A stretch of 6,522 nucleotides of DNA from Labilithrix luteola. Lineage in GTDB: Bacteria > Myxococcota_A > Polyangia > Polyangiales > Polyangiaceae. This document shows, piece by piece, positions 1 to 5,673 of this stretch (the first letter of the stretch is position 1; each line of letters opens with the position of its first letter). Location of the stretch: assembly GCA_026225435.1 (NCBI GenBank), contig JAMFST010000179.1:1-6522 (forward strand), given 5' to 3'. Below the pieces are notes generated by a model that was not told the DNA's origin, searched no databases, and worked only from the letters and a program-made list of their open reading frames with translations. A program made the translations under genes and the position numbers.

Positions 1-1047
1 CTCCGCTACACCTCGCCGGGCCGCTTCATCGGCGAGGAGAACGACCGGCGCGCGGATCTCTTCTCGGTGGGCGTCATGCTCTGGCAGCTGCTCACCCGGC
101 GGCGTCTCTGGCAGGGGATGAACGAGGGGGCGGTCATGAAGGAGCTGGCCAAGCGCTCTCCCATCCCGACGCCCCGCTCGGTCGATCCGACCGTCCCTTC
201 GAGGCTCGACGCCATCTGCAACAAGGCGCTGGCCATCTCGGCCGACGAGCGGTTCCAGACGGCGGCGGAGATGGAGGAGGCGCTCGAGGACTACCTGGCG
301 AACGAGTCGGGCGGCGTCACCAGCCGGGCCATGGCGAAGTTCATGGAAGAGCGCTTCGGCGAAAGGCGGGCCCGCTTCCGCGAGACGCTCGACGAGCAGA
401 TCCGGGTCGCCGCCGGCGTCCCCCTCGAGCCGCAGCGCTTCGTGTCGAGCTCGCGCCTGCGCGCGCAAGGGGTGCCGCAGCTCGGGACCTCGACGGGGAG
501 CGATTCGTTCTCGCGCCTGCGCACCCTCGAGGGGGCATCGAGCGTCGGCGAGCTGGAAGGCTCGGTCTCCATCGTGCTGTCGGCGCCGCCGCCCGGGCTG
601 CCGCCCTCGGTGCCCGCGGAGCTCTCCGCCCCGCGGCCGCGGTCGCGCGCGCTCCTCGCCCTCGGGCTGCTCGCGCTCGCGGCGGTCGGTGCGGTCGTCT
701 TCGTGCTGTCGCGGCGTGCGGCGCTCCCGCCGCCGGTGGAGGCGGCCCCGATCGCCGTGGCGCCCCCGTCCACGTCGACTTCACCGCCGGCCAGCGCGGC
801 CACCTCCAGCACGACGCCCGTGGTGACCGCCCCACCGCCGGTGTCGTCCGCGAGTCCGTCCGCGTCCGCACCACCCGTCGCCCGTCCGCCCGTGTACGTG
901 TCGCCGCGCGGGCATTCGACCCCCGCGCCGGCGCGCCCGGTGCCAGCCGCCTCGCAGCCGGAGCCTGCCCGCCGCGAGGCGAGCTGCGCCTCTCCCTATT
1001 TCATCGACGACCAAGGGGTCAAAAAGATCCGCCCGGAGTGTCTATGA
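1..1047 (+). CDS. Ser/Thr protein kinase, C-terminal 348 residues (5' end outside window)
   Basis: This is the 3' part of a transmembrane Ser/Thr kinase, open from base 1 in frame 1. Residues are numbered from the window edge. Residues 1-95 are the end of a Hanks-type kinase domain: an activation-segment end (RYTSPGRF), the subdomain IX Asp19 in RRADLFSVGV, and the subdomain XI Arg84 in ADERFQTA. Residues 96-150 are charged and helical, as often follows the kinase domain in myxobacterial kinases. One hydrophobic helix lies at about 217-236, flanked by Arg. The rest (about 239-348) is a Pro/Ala/Ser-rich tail, presumably outside the cytoplasmic membrane, ending in a compact motif with Cys329 and Cys347. 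The ATP-binding lobe, catalytic Asp and DFG motif lie upstream and cannot be judged. One oddity is Gly7 where the APE glutamate is expected. The stop codon overlaps the next start (ATGA), so coupling is likely. The family is clear; the signal and substrates are unknown. Confidence 0.93.
   Translation, partial: LRYTSPGRFIGEENDRRADLFSVGVMLWQLLTRRRLWQGMNEGAVMKELAKRSPIPTPRSVDPTVPSRLDAICNKALAISADERFQTAAEMEEALEDYLANESGGVTSRAMAKFMEERFGERRARFRETLDEQIRVAAGVPLEPQRFVSSSRLRAQGVPQLGTSTGSDSFSRLRTLEGASSVGELEGSVSIVLSAPPPGLPPSVPAELSAPRPRSRALLALGLLALAAVGAVVFVLSRRAALPPPVEAAPIAVAPPSTSTSPPASAATSSTTPVVTAPPPVSSASPSASAPPVARPPVYVSPRGHSTPAPARPVPAASQPEPARREASCASPYFIDDQGVKKIRPECL
1035..1038 (+). promoter_or_regulatory. 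Ribosome binding site that decides the start of the PEGA-like gene
   Basis: GGAG lies 5 bases before ATG 1044, inside the last codons of the kinase gene. It supports ATG 1044 over the in-frame GTG at 1038, which the same bases would overlap. Confidence 0.55.
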
Positions 1048-1931
1048 CCACCGTTCCTCCCTCTCTCCTCCGCATCACGGTCACGGTGACGATCGCCTCG
1101 CTGTCACTGGCGACGGCGTCGGTCGCGGCGGCCGACGACAAGACCGCCTGCGTCGCCTCGTACGAGCGCTCCCAGACCTTGCGCAAGGAGCACCACCTGC
1201 GCAAGGCGCGCGAGGAGCTCAGGAGCTGCTCGCGCAACGTCTGCCCGGTGCTCGTGCGCAGCGACTGCGTCACCTGGCTCGACGAGGTCCAGGGTGCGCT
1301 CCCCTCGGTCGCCATCCGCGCCTCGAAGGACGGCGCCGACGTCGCCAGCGTCCGCGTCGTCGAGGACGGCGAGATGGTCGCGACCAAGCTCGATGGCACC
1401 TCGCTGGAGGTCGAGCCGGGCGAGCACGCCTTCCGCTTCGAGACCGACGGCGCGCCGCCGATCGCGCTCACCTTGGTGATCCACGAGCACGAGAAGGACC
1501 GCGTGGTCCCGGTCGTCTTTGCCTCTCCTCACGGCGACGGCGCGCACGACGCCGACGGCACCACGAGCGGGGAGGAGACCACCACGTCGCGCCCGATCCC
1601 GATCGGCGTCTGGGTGCTCGGCGGGGTCGGTGTCGCGGGGCTCGCCACCTTCGGCATCCTCGGCGGCGTCGGCAAGAGCAAGGAGAGCTCGCTGCGCAGC
1701 ACCTGCTCGCCGAGCTGCTCCTCGTCGTCGATCGACACGGTGCGCGGCGAGTACATCGGCGCCGACGTGGCGGTCGGCATCGGCGCCGCGGGCCTCGTCT
1801 CCGCGGCCGTCTGGTACCTGCTGCGGCCGACGCGCAGCGAGAGCGGTGAGCCACCCGCCGCGAGCGTGCCCCAGGTGGGGATGGCGCCGCGACCGGGCGG
1901 CGGCGTCTTGCAGTGGAACGGTTCGTTCTAG
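1044..1931 (+). CDS. Secreted/membrane PEGA-like protein with N-terminal cysteines and two hydrophobic segments
   Basis: Predicted protein of 295 residues, not a named family. I chose ATG 1044 because GGAG at 1035-1038 sits 5 bases upstream and the ATG overlaps the kinase stop. A GTG at 1038 would add two residues and lacks a visible ribosome site. Residues 1-30 look like a signal peptide (Arg10, hydrophobic stretch, cleavage near Ala28-Ala30). Residues 31-85 are mainly helical with Cys36, Cys62, Cys67 and Cys75, which could form disulphides. Residues 88-160 look like a PEGA-type beta domain, with the typical turn EVEPGEHAFRFE near 122-133. An acidic, Thr-rich linker leads to two hydrophobic segments (about 187-209 and 238-260) around a short loop with Cys221 and Cys225. 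The tail is Pro/Gly-rich and ends in Phe. Proteins of this build commonly neighbour kinases in Polyangiales (from memory). A periplasmic sensor or partner of the kinase is inference. Confidence 0.82.
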   Translation: MTTVPPSLLRITVTVTIASLSLATASVAAADDKTACVASYERSQTLRKEHHLRKAREELRSCSRNVCPVLVRSDCVTWLDEVQGALPSVAIRASKDGADVASVRVVEDGEMVATKLDGTSLEVEPGEHAFRFETDGAPPIALTLVIHEHEKDRVVPVVFASPHGDGAHDADGTTSGEETTTSRPIPIGVWVLGGVGVAGLATFGILGGVGKSKESSLRSTCSPSCSSSSIDTVRGEYIGADVAVGIGAAGLVSAAVWYLLRPTRSESGEPPAASVPQVGMAPRPGGGVLQWNGSF

Positions 1932-1955
1932 CTCCTCGCCTGCAACTTCACTTCC

Positions 1956-1960
1956 GGAGA
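1956..1960 (+). promoter_or_regulatory. Ribosome binding site of the LamG-like lipoprotein gene
   Basis: GGAGA with a 9-base spacer to ATG 1970. It lies in the 38-base gap after the PEGA-like gene and decides the start against the upstream in-frame GTG at 1913. No promoter or terminator is visible in this gap. Confidence 0.6.
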
Positions 1961-1969
1961 CGACTCCTC

Positions 1970-2959
1970 ATGATCGCAGTGCGCTCACTTGCTCGTTACC
2001 GCTTGATCGTCGTGCCGCTCCTCGCGGGCGGCGTTCTCCATTGCACCACCGGCGACCTCGATTCGCTGGGGTCCGGCGTCACCGACGAAGGCGGCACCGA
2101 CGCCGCGATGTCCGCGGGCGATTCCGACGCGTCCGACGCCTCGGTACACGGCGGATCGGATGCGACGAGCGGCGGCAACGACGCGGCGACCTCGCCGGCC
2201 GACGGTGGCACCGGCACGAACACGGACGGCGGCGCGGGCGACGCTGGCCCCAGCTCGCCCGATGACGCCCCTCCGACCTTCCTCGACGCCGGCGTCATGG
2301 ACTGGTGCTCGGAGCACCTCGGGCTCGGCTACACCTTCTGCGCCGACTTCGACGAGACGCCGCTCCCCGCCGGGTTCACCGCCAGCGACGGCGCCTTCCT
2401 CTCGCAGACCTCGTCGTCCGCCAGCTCGGGCCCCAACGATCTGCTCCTTTACGTGCCCACGCAGAGCAGCAGCGCCGTCTTCGGCTCGAAGCTCTCGCGC
2501 GCCTTCGACATGCCGACGTCGAGCGTGGTGCTCGCCTTCGACATCGATCCGGAGGACCTGAACGACACCGCCGCCGGCCTCCTCTTCGCCGGGCTCGACT
2601 TCCTCGGAAACGCGAACGCCAAGTACTCAGTCCGCCTCGCCTGGAACAGCGGCGCGCCGCGCCTCGAGGAGTCGTTCCTGGGCACGCCGAGCGACATCCC
2701 GCACCAGAACTTCACCATCCCGCTGCAGACCTGGTCGCACGTCGAGGTGGACATCACCTTGCCGCAGACCGACGGCGGCACGACCACGCCCACGTTCTCC
2801 ATCCTGGTGAACGGCATCGTGCAGGGGACGAGCGAGACGCTCAGCCCACCGGCCGGCTTCGACCAGCGCCCCACGCTCCTCGTCGGCGCCGTCTACGGAA
2901 CCGGCCCCACCTCGGGGTGGACCTTGCGCTACGACAACGTGACCCTCGGTCTCCATTGA
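1970..2959 (+). CDS. Predicted lipoprotein with Asp/Ala/Gly-rich linker and LamG/concanavalin-like domain
   Basis: Predicted envelope protein of 329 residues. I chose ATG 1970 because GGAGA at 1956-1960 lies 9 bases upstream and it gives a clean signal peptide. An in-frame GTG at 1913 would add 19 charged residues and overlap the previous gene. Residues 1-24 carry Arg and a hydrophobic core, followed by Cys25, the likely lipidated cysteine, although the preceding His24 is unusual for a lipobox. Residues 29-108 form a low-complexity Asp/Ala/Ser/Gly/Thr linker typical of myxobacterial lipoproteins. From about 111 there is a folded domain that opens with Cys113 and Cys124 (FCADFDE) and continues in beta-strand-rich sequence with ends such as WSHVEVDITL and GWTLRYDNVTL, as in LamG/concanavalin-type jelly rolls. 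Such folds often bind carbohydrate or protein, and no catalytic motif is visible. It lies 38 bases after the PEGA-like gene and overlaps the GH43 gene by one base, so it may work with that enzyme (inference). Confidence 0.85.
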   Translation: MIAVRSLARYRLIVVPLLAGGVLHCTTGDLDSLGSGVTDEGGTDAAMSAGDSDASDASVHGGSDATSGGNDAATSPADGGTGTNTDGGAGDAGPSSPDDAPPTFLDAGVMDWCSEHLGLGYTFCADFDETPLPAGFTASDGAFLSQTSSSASSGPNDLLLYVPTQSSSAVFGSKLSRAFDMPTSSVVLAFDIDPEDLNDTAAGLLFAGLDFLGNANAKYSVRLAWNSGAPRLEESFLGTPSDIPHQNFTIPLQTWSHVEVDITLPQTDGGTTTPTFSILVNGIVQGTSETLSPPAGFDQRPTLLVGAVYGTGPTSGWTLRYDNVTLGLH

Positions 2960-4125
2960 TGCGACTCTCCACCCGACCTCTGCTGGTCCTCGCCTCGCTC
3001 GAGCTCCTCGTCGCGTGCTCGTCGAGCGATCCGGCGGATCCTTCCGAGGCGGGGACGACGGCCCCTCCAGGAGACGCGTCGGTGGAGCGCGACGCAGGCG
3101 CTGACACCGACGCCACCACCGGACCGGGCACCGACGGGGCCAGCGACGCGGGCACCTCGCTCGCGCCGGATGCGAGCGCGGAGGCGGCGGCACCGGCGAC
3201 GTACCTCAATCCGGTGCTCGACCAGGATTTCCCCGACCCGTTCATTCTTCGATCGGGAGACACGTACTTCGCCTTCGCCACCAACGCCGGCACGAGCAAC
3301 ATCCAGTCGGCCACGTCGACCGATCTGGCCCACTGGACCGTCCTCGGCGACGCGCTCCCGACCTTGCCCGCCTGGGCGCAGGCAAACTCCGGCCTCACCT
3401 GGGCGCCGTCGATCTTGCCGCGCGGGGCCGCGTCCTTCGTCATGTATTACACGGCGCGCGACACCGCGTCCGGCCGCCAGTGCATCTCGGTCGCCGTCGC
3501 CAGCACCGCCGCCGGGCCGTACGTCGATGCGTCCGAGGCGCCTCTCGTCTGCCAGGTCTCGGGCGCGGAGGCGCTCTGCGGATCCATCGACGCCAGTCCG
3601 TTCGTCGACAGCGATGGCTCGGCGCACCTGGTCTGGAAGAGCGACGAGAACGCCTGCGGCAACCCGCCGCGCCTGTGGACGGCTCCGCTCAGCGACGACG
3701 GCCTGACCCTCACCGGCGCGCACACCGCGCTCCTGACGATGGACGAAGCCTGGCAGAGCCCCATCATCGAAGGGCCGGCGATGACCCTGGTGGGCGGGAC
3801 CTATTACCTCCTCTACTCGGCCAACAACTACGAGAGCGCGTCGTACGCCATGGGCTACGCGAGCTGCCTGTCTGTCAGCGGCCCTTGCCAGAACGTCTCG
3901 GTCAGCGGACCGTTCATCTCCAGCGCCGGCAGCGCGCTCGGACCGGGGGGCGGCGAGCTCTTCACCGATCCGCGAGGCGACCGCTGGCTCGCCTACCACG
4001 CGTGGACCGCCCCGCTGACCACCTACGCGGGCGGCGGCGCGCGCTCGCTGCGCGTCGACCGGCTCGACTTCGACGCCGGCGTGCCCTCGCTGGTCGGCCC
4101 GACGACTACCCCGCAGCCGCTCTGA
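2959..4125 (+). CDS. Predicted lipoprotein, glycoside hydrolase family 43
   Basis: Predicted 388-residue enzyme with a five-bladed beta-propeller fold, cutting arabinose- or xylose-containing glycans if it behaves like most GH43 members. The exact substrate cannot be read from sequence. Residues 1-19 are a signal peptide ending in a good lipobox (LLVAC, Cys20); residues 21-80 are an Asp/Ala/Thr-rich linker; the catalytic domain runs from about 82 to 388. The three GH43 acids are present: Asp93 in DFPDPF (base), Asp211 in GSIDASPFVDSDG (pKa modulator) and Glu271 in IIEGP followed by a YYLLYS strand (acid). The late blade motif GPGGGELFTDPRG...WLAYHAW (328-349) has Gly331 where many members have a metal-site His; some GH43 subgroups, as I recall, also have Gly. 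The ATG overlaps the previous stop (TGATG) with no clear ribosome site, suggesting translational coupling. Reading further upstream in this frame gives only Arg-rich shadow sequence, so 2959 is the start. Surface display by the lipid anchor is inferred. Confidence 0.92.
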   Translation: MRLSTRPLLVLASLELLVACSSSDPADPSEAGTTAPPGDASVERDAGADTDATTGPGTDGASDAGTSLAPDASAEAAAPATYLNPVLDQDFPDPFILRSGDTYFAFATNAGTSNIQSATSTDLAHWTVLGDALPTLPAWAQANSGLTWAPSILPRGAASFVMYYTARDTASGRQCISVAVASTAAGPYVDASEAPLVCQVSGAEALCGSIDASPFVDSDGSAHLVWKSDENACGNPPRLWTAPLSDDGLTLTGAHTALLTMDEAWQSPIIEGPAMTLVGGTYYLLYSANNYESASYAMGYASCLSVSGPCQNVSVSGPFISSAGSALGPGGGELFTDPRGDRWLAYHAWTAPLTTYAGGGARSLRVDRLDFDAGVPSLVGPTTTPQPL

Positions 4126-4139
4126 GCGGGCCTCTTCGC

Positions 4140-4149
4140 TAAGTACTTA
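4140..4149. repeat. 10-base perfect palindrome TAAGTACTTA upstream of ftsA
   Basis: TAAGTACTTA equals its own reverse complement. It lies 14 bases after the GH43 stop and about 100 bases before the ftsA start. The flanking bases (C on both sides) do not extend it. An AT-rich palindrome in GC-rich DNA near a promoter zone could be an operator, but length alone does not rule out chance. Confidence 0.35.
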
Positions 4150-4235
4150 CGGAAATCGGGGGTCCGGGAGGCAAAACGGCGCCAATATCCCACCCATTTT
4201 GTTTCACTTATTTGGCCCCGCGGATCCCAGCGTGC

Positions 4236-4241
4236 GAAGGG
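4236..4241 (+). promoter_or_regulatory. Ribosome binding site of ftsA
   Basis: GAAGGG at 4236-4241 ends 7 bases before the GTG start at 4249. It supports a GTG start. The next in-frame ATG (codon 36) would cut away the first nucleotide-binding motif. Confidence 0.6.
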
Positions 4242-4248
4242 CAAAGGG

Positions 4249-5535
4249 GTGACGAACCCGACCTCCTCCGGTGAAATCGTCGTCGGTCTCGACATCGGCA
4301 CGACCAAGGTCTGCGCCGTGGTCGGAGAGGTCGACGCCGACGGAATCTCCATCATGGGCGCCCACTCGGTCCCGTGCCGCGGCCTCCGCAAGGGGATCGT
4401 GTCCAACATCGACTGGACCGTCCGGGCGATCAAGGACGCGGTCGACGCGGCGCAGAACATGGCCGGCGTCGAGATCCGGACCGTCTACGCGGGCGTCGCC
4501 GGCAGCCACATCCACTCGCAGTCGTCGGACGGCGTCGCTGCCATCGCCGGCGGCGAGGTCACCCGCGCCGACGTGGAGCGCGTGCTCGAAGGCGCCCGCG
4601 CCATCCCGGTCGACGCCGACCGCCAGATCCTCCACGTCTTGCCGCGCGAGTACATCGTCGACGCGCAGGACGGCATCCGCGACCCCATCGGGATGAGCGG
4701 CGTGCGCCTCGGCGCCCGCGTGAACCTCGTTACCGCCGCCACCAGCTGCGTGCAGAACGTCATCCGCTGCGCCGAGCGCTGCGGCCTCACCGTCGCCGAC
4801 GTGGTCCTCGAGCCGCTGGCCAGCGCCGAGGCGGTCCTCTCCGAGGCCGAGACGGAGATCGGCTGCGCGGTCGTCGACATCGGCGGCGGTACCACCGACC
4901 TGATCCTCTACGTCGACGGCGGCATCGCGCACACCAGCGTCATCCCCGTCGGCGGCATGAACATCACCAACGACATCGCCGCGGGCCTGCGCACGCCGAT
5001 GGCCGAGGCCGACCGTCTCAAGCGCCTGTTCGGCTGCGCCCTCGGGCGCATGGTCGGCGAGGACGAGGAGATCGAGGTCCCCGGCGTCGGCGGTCACAAC
5101 CCGCGCAGAGCCGCTCGCCGCGTCCTCTCGGACATCATCGAGCCGCGCGCCGAGGAGATGTTCGCCGTCATCCGCCGCCGCATCGAGGACACTGGCCTGC
5201 TCGAGCAGCTCTCGGCCGGCGTCATCCTCACCGGCGGCGCCGTGCTCCTCGAGGGCATGCCGGAGTTCGCCGAGGAGATCCTGGGCATGCCGGTCCGCAT
5301 CGGCTTCCCCACCGGCGTCCGCGGCATCGTCCAGGCGGTCCACGGCCCCCAGTTCGCCACCGGCGTCGGCCTGGTGAAGTACGGCGCGCAGGCCATGGCC
5401 GACGCGCGCGCCCGGGCCCAGGCGCCCAGCCACTCGATGATCCGCCAGAAGGTGTCGGCGTCGATCAGCGAGCCGCCGGTCAGCGGCCTGCGGAACAAGA
5501 ACGGTCTCTGGGGCTGGATCAAGCAGGCCTTCTGA
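4249..5535 (+). CDS. ftsA: Cell division protein FtsA
   Basis: Actin-like ATPase of 428 residues that anchors FtsZ filaments to the cytoplasmic membrane and recruits later divisome proteins. The length is close to the 420 of the E. coli protein. It starts at GTG 4249. Visible motifs, in order: the phosphate-1 loop VVGLDIGTTKVCAVVG with Asp15, Gly17 and Lys20; the SHI segment at 86-88, which opens the FtsA-specific 1C subdomain running to about 170; the phosphate-2 loop VDIGGGTTD with Asp210 to Asp217; and the adenosine motif ILTGGAVLLEGM at 326-337. The C-terminus (416-428, NKNGLWGWIKQAF) is the conserved amphipathic membrane-targeting helix after a flexible stretch. Nothing is truncated. ftsZ follows after 147 bases, the usual order. 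Upstream, where ftsQ is normally found, lies the GH43 gene. The antisense frame across this gene is a GC shadow. Confidence 0.98.
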   Translation: MTNPTSSGEIVVGLDIGTTKVCAVVGEVDADGISIMGAHSVPCRGLRKGIVSNIDWTVRAIKDAVDAAQNMAGVEIRTVYAGVAGSHIHSQSSDGVAAIAGGEVTRADVERVLEGARAIPVDADRQILHVLPREYIVDAQDGIRDPIGMSGVRLGARVNLVTAATSCVQNVIRCAERCGLTVADVVLEPLASAEAVLSEAETEIGCAVVDIGGGTTDLILYVDGGIAHTSVIPVGGMNITNDIAAGLRTPMAEADRLKRLFGCALGRMVGEDEEIEVPGVGGHNPRRAARRVLSDIIEPRAEEMFAVIRRRIEDTGLLEQLSAGVILTGGAVLLEGMPEFAEEILGMPVRIGFPTGVRGIVQAVHGPQFATGVGLVKYGAQAMADARARAQAPSHSMIRQKVSASISEPPVSGLRNKNGLWGWIKQAF

Positions 5536-5543
5536 GCACCAGA

Positions 5544-5573
5544 TTCACAGCGAGCAGCACCGACAAATAAAAG
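5544..5573 (+). promoter_or_regulatory. Candidate ftsZ promoter
   Basis: TTCACA (5 of 6 to the TTGACA box) and TAAAAG (4 of 6 to TATAAT) are separated by 18 bases. Myxobacterial promoters are poorly predicted by such consensus matches, so this is a suggestion supported mainly by the AT-rich context and the position between ftsA and ftsZ. Confidence 0.3.
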
Positions 5574-5582
5574 TTTCTACAA

Positions 5583-5618
5583 ACGCGAAGCACGGGAAGA
5601 GGCGCCCGGGATTCGCGT
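5583..5618 (+). repeat. Inverted repeat in the ftsZ leader (7-base arms)
   Basis: ACGCGAA at 5583-5589 is the reverse complement of TTCGCGT at 5612-5618. Between them CGGG 5593-5596 can pair with CCCG 5605-5608, so the transcript could fold into an extended stem with an internal bulge. No T-run follows directly. Confidence 0.4.
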
Positions 5619-5624
5619 CCACAA

Positions 5625-5642
5625 GCCGGCTACCAGGCCGGC
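5625..5642 (+). repeat. GC-rich hairpin in the ftsZ leader
   Basis: GCCGGC at 5625-5630 and again at 5637-5642 pair around a 6-base loop (TACCAG). The word is itself palindromic, so the two copies are both a direct and an inverted repeat. The T-run at 5653-5657 is too far away for a typical terminator. Confidence 0.45.
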
Positions 5643-5661
5643 GGTCTGACGATTTTTACGT

Positions 5662-5673
5662 TCCCGGGAGAGG
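5662..5673 (+). promoter_or_regulatory. ftsZ ribosome binding site overlapping the palindrome TCCCGGGA
   Basis: GGGAGAGG at 5666-5673 lies 9 bases before ATG 5683 and is a strong ribosome site. Its first four bases are the right half of the 8-base palindrome TCCCGGGA (5662-5669). The core CCCGGG also occurs at 5605-5610, so distant pairing that hides the site is possible. Confidence 0.55.

Larger units (their letters stand above)
4126..4248 (+). promoter_or_regulatory. Intergenic region before ftsA: candidate promoter zone, no terminator seen
   Basis: This 123-base gap holds no gene. Bases 4184-4213 are about 70% A+T (21 of 30 counted), a clear dip in GC-rich surroundings and the likeliest promoter zone for ftsA, but no good pair of -35 and -10 boxes could be fixed. 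A 10-base palindrome lies at 4140-4149. No GC-rich hairpin followed by a T-run is present after the GH43 stop, so read-through from the upstream genes into ftsA is possible. Confidence 0.4.

Noticed and set aside
1913..1969. GTG-initiated longer form of the LamG-like lipoprotein
   Set aside because: It would overlap the previous gene, puts basic residues before the signal peptide and lacks a ribosome site; ATG 1970 has GGAGA at good distance.
1519..2265. Plus-strand frame of 248 codons across the end of the PEGA-like gene
   Set aside because: Extremely Arg-rich, no ribosome site, and it overlaps two supported genes in another frame.
2060..2300. Tandem repeat in the lipoprotein linker (and again at 3040-3190)
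   Set aside because: The GAC/GCG/GGC-rich DNA encodes irregular Asp/Ala/Gly/Ser linkers. No fixed repeat unit is visible.
2305..2958. Upstream extension of the GH43 frame
   Set aside because: The translation is Arg-rich and overlaps the LamG-like gene. The signal peptide and lipobox begin exactly at ATG 2959.
2929..3999. Long antisense reading frame (356 codons) opposite the GH43 gene
   Set aside because: Arg/Gly/Ala-rich shadow of a gene whose catalytic motifs are clear on the + strand.
4140..4149. Attachment site of a mobile element
   Set aside because: Only one copy was seen, with no integrase, transposase or target duplication nearby.
4204..5433. Long antisense reading frame (409 codons) opposite ftsA
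   Set aside because: It is Asp/Ala/Gly/Val-rich with no recognisable domain, and it mirrors the codon structure of a certain ftsA. Such frames are expected in high-GC DNA.
5625..5657. Hairpin plus T-run between ftsA and ftsZ as an intrinsic terminator
   Set aside because: Ten bases separate the stem from the five Ts, so the T-run is not adjacent; a terminator between these two genes would also be unusual.
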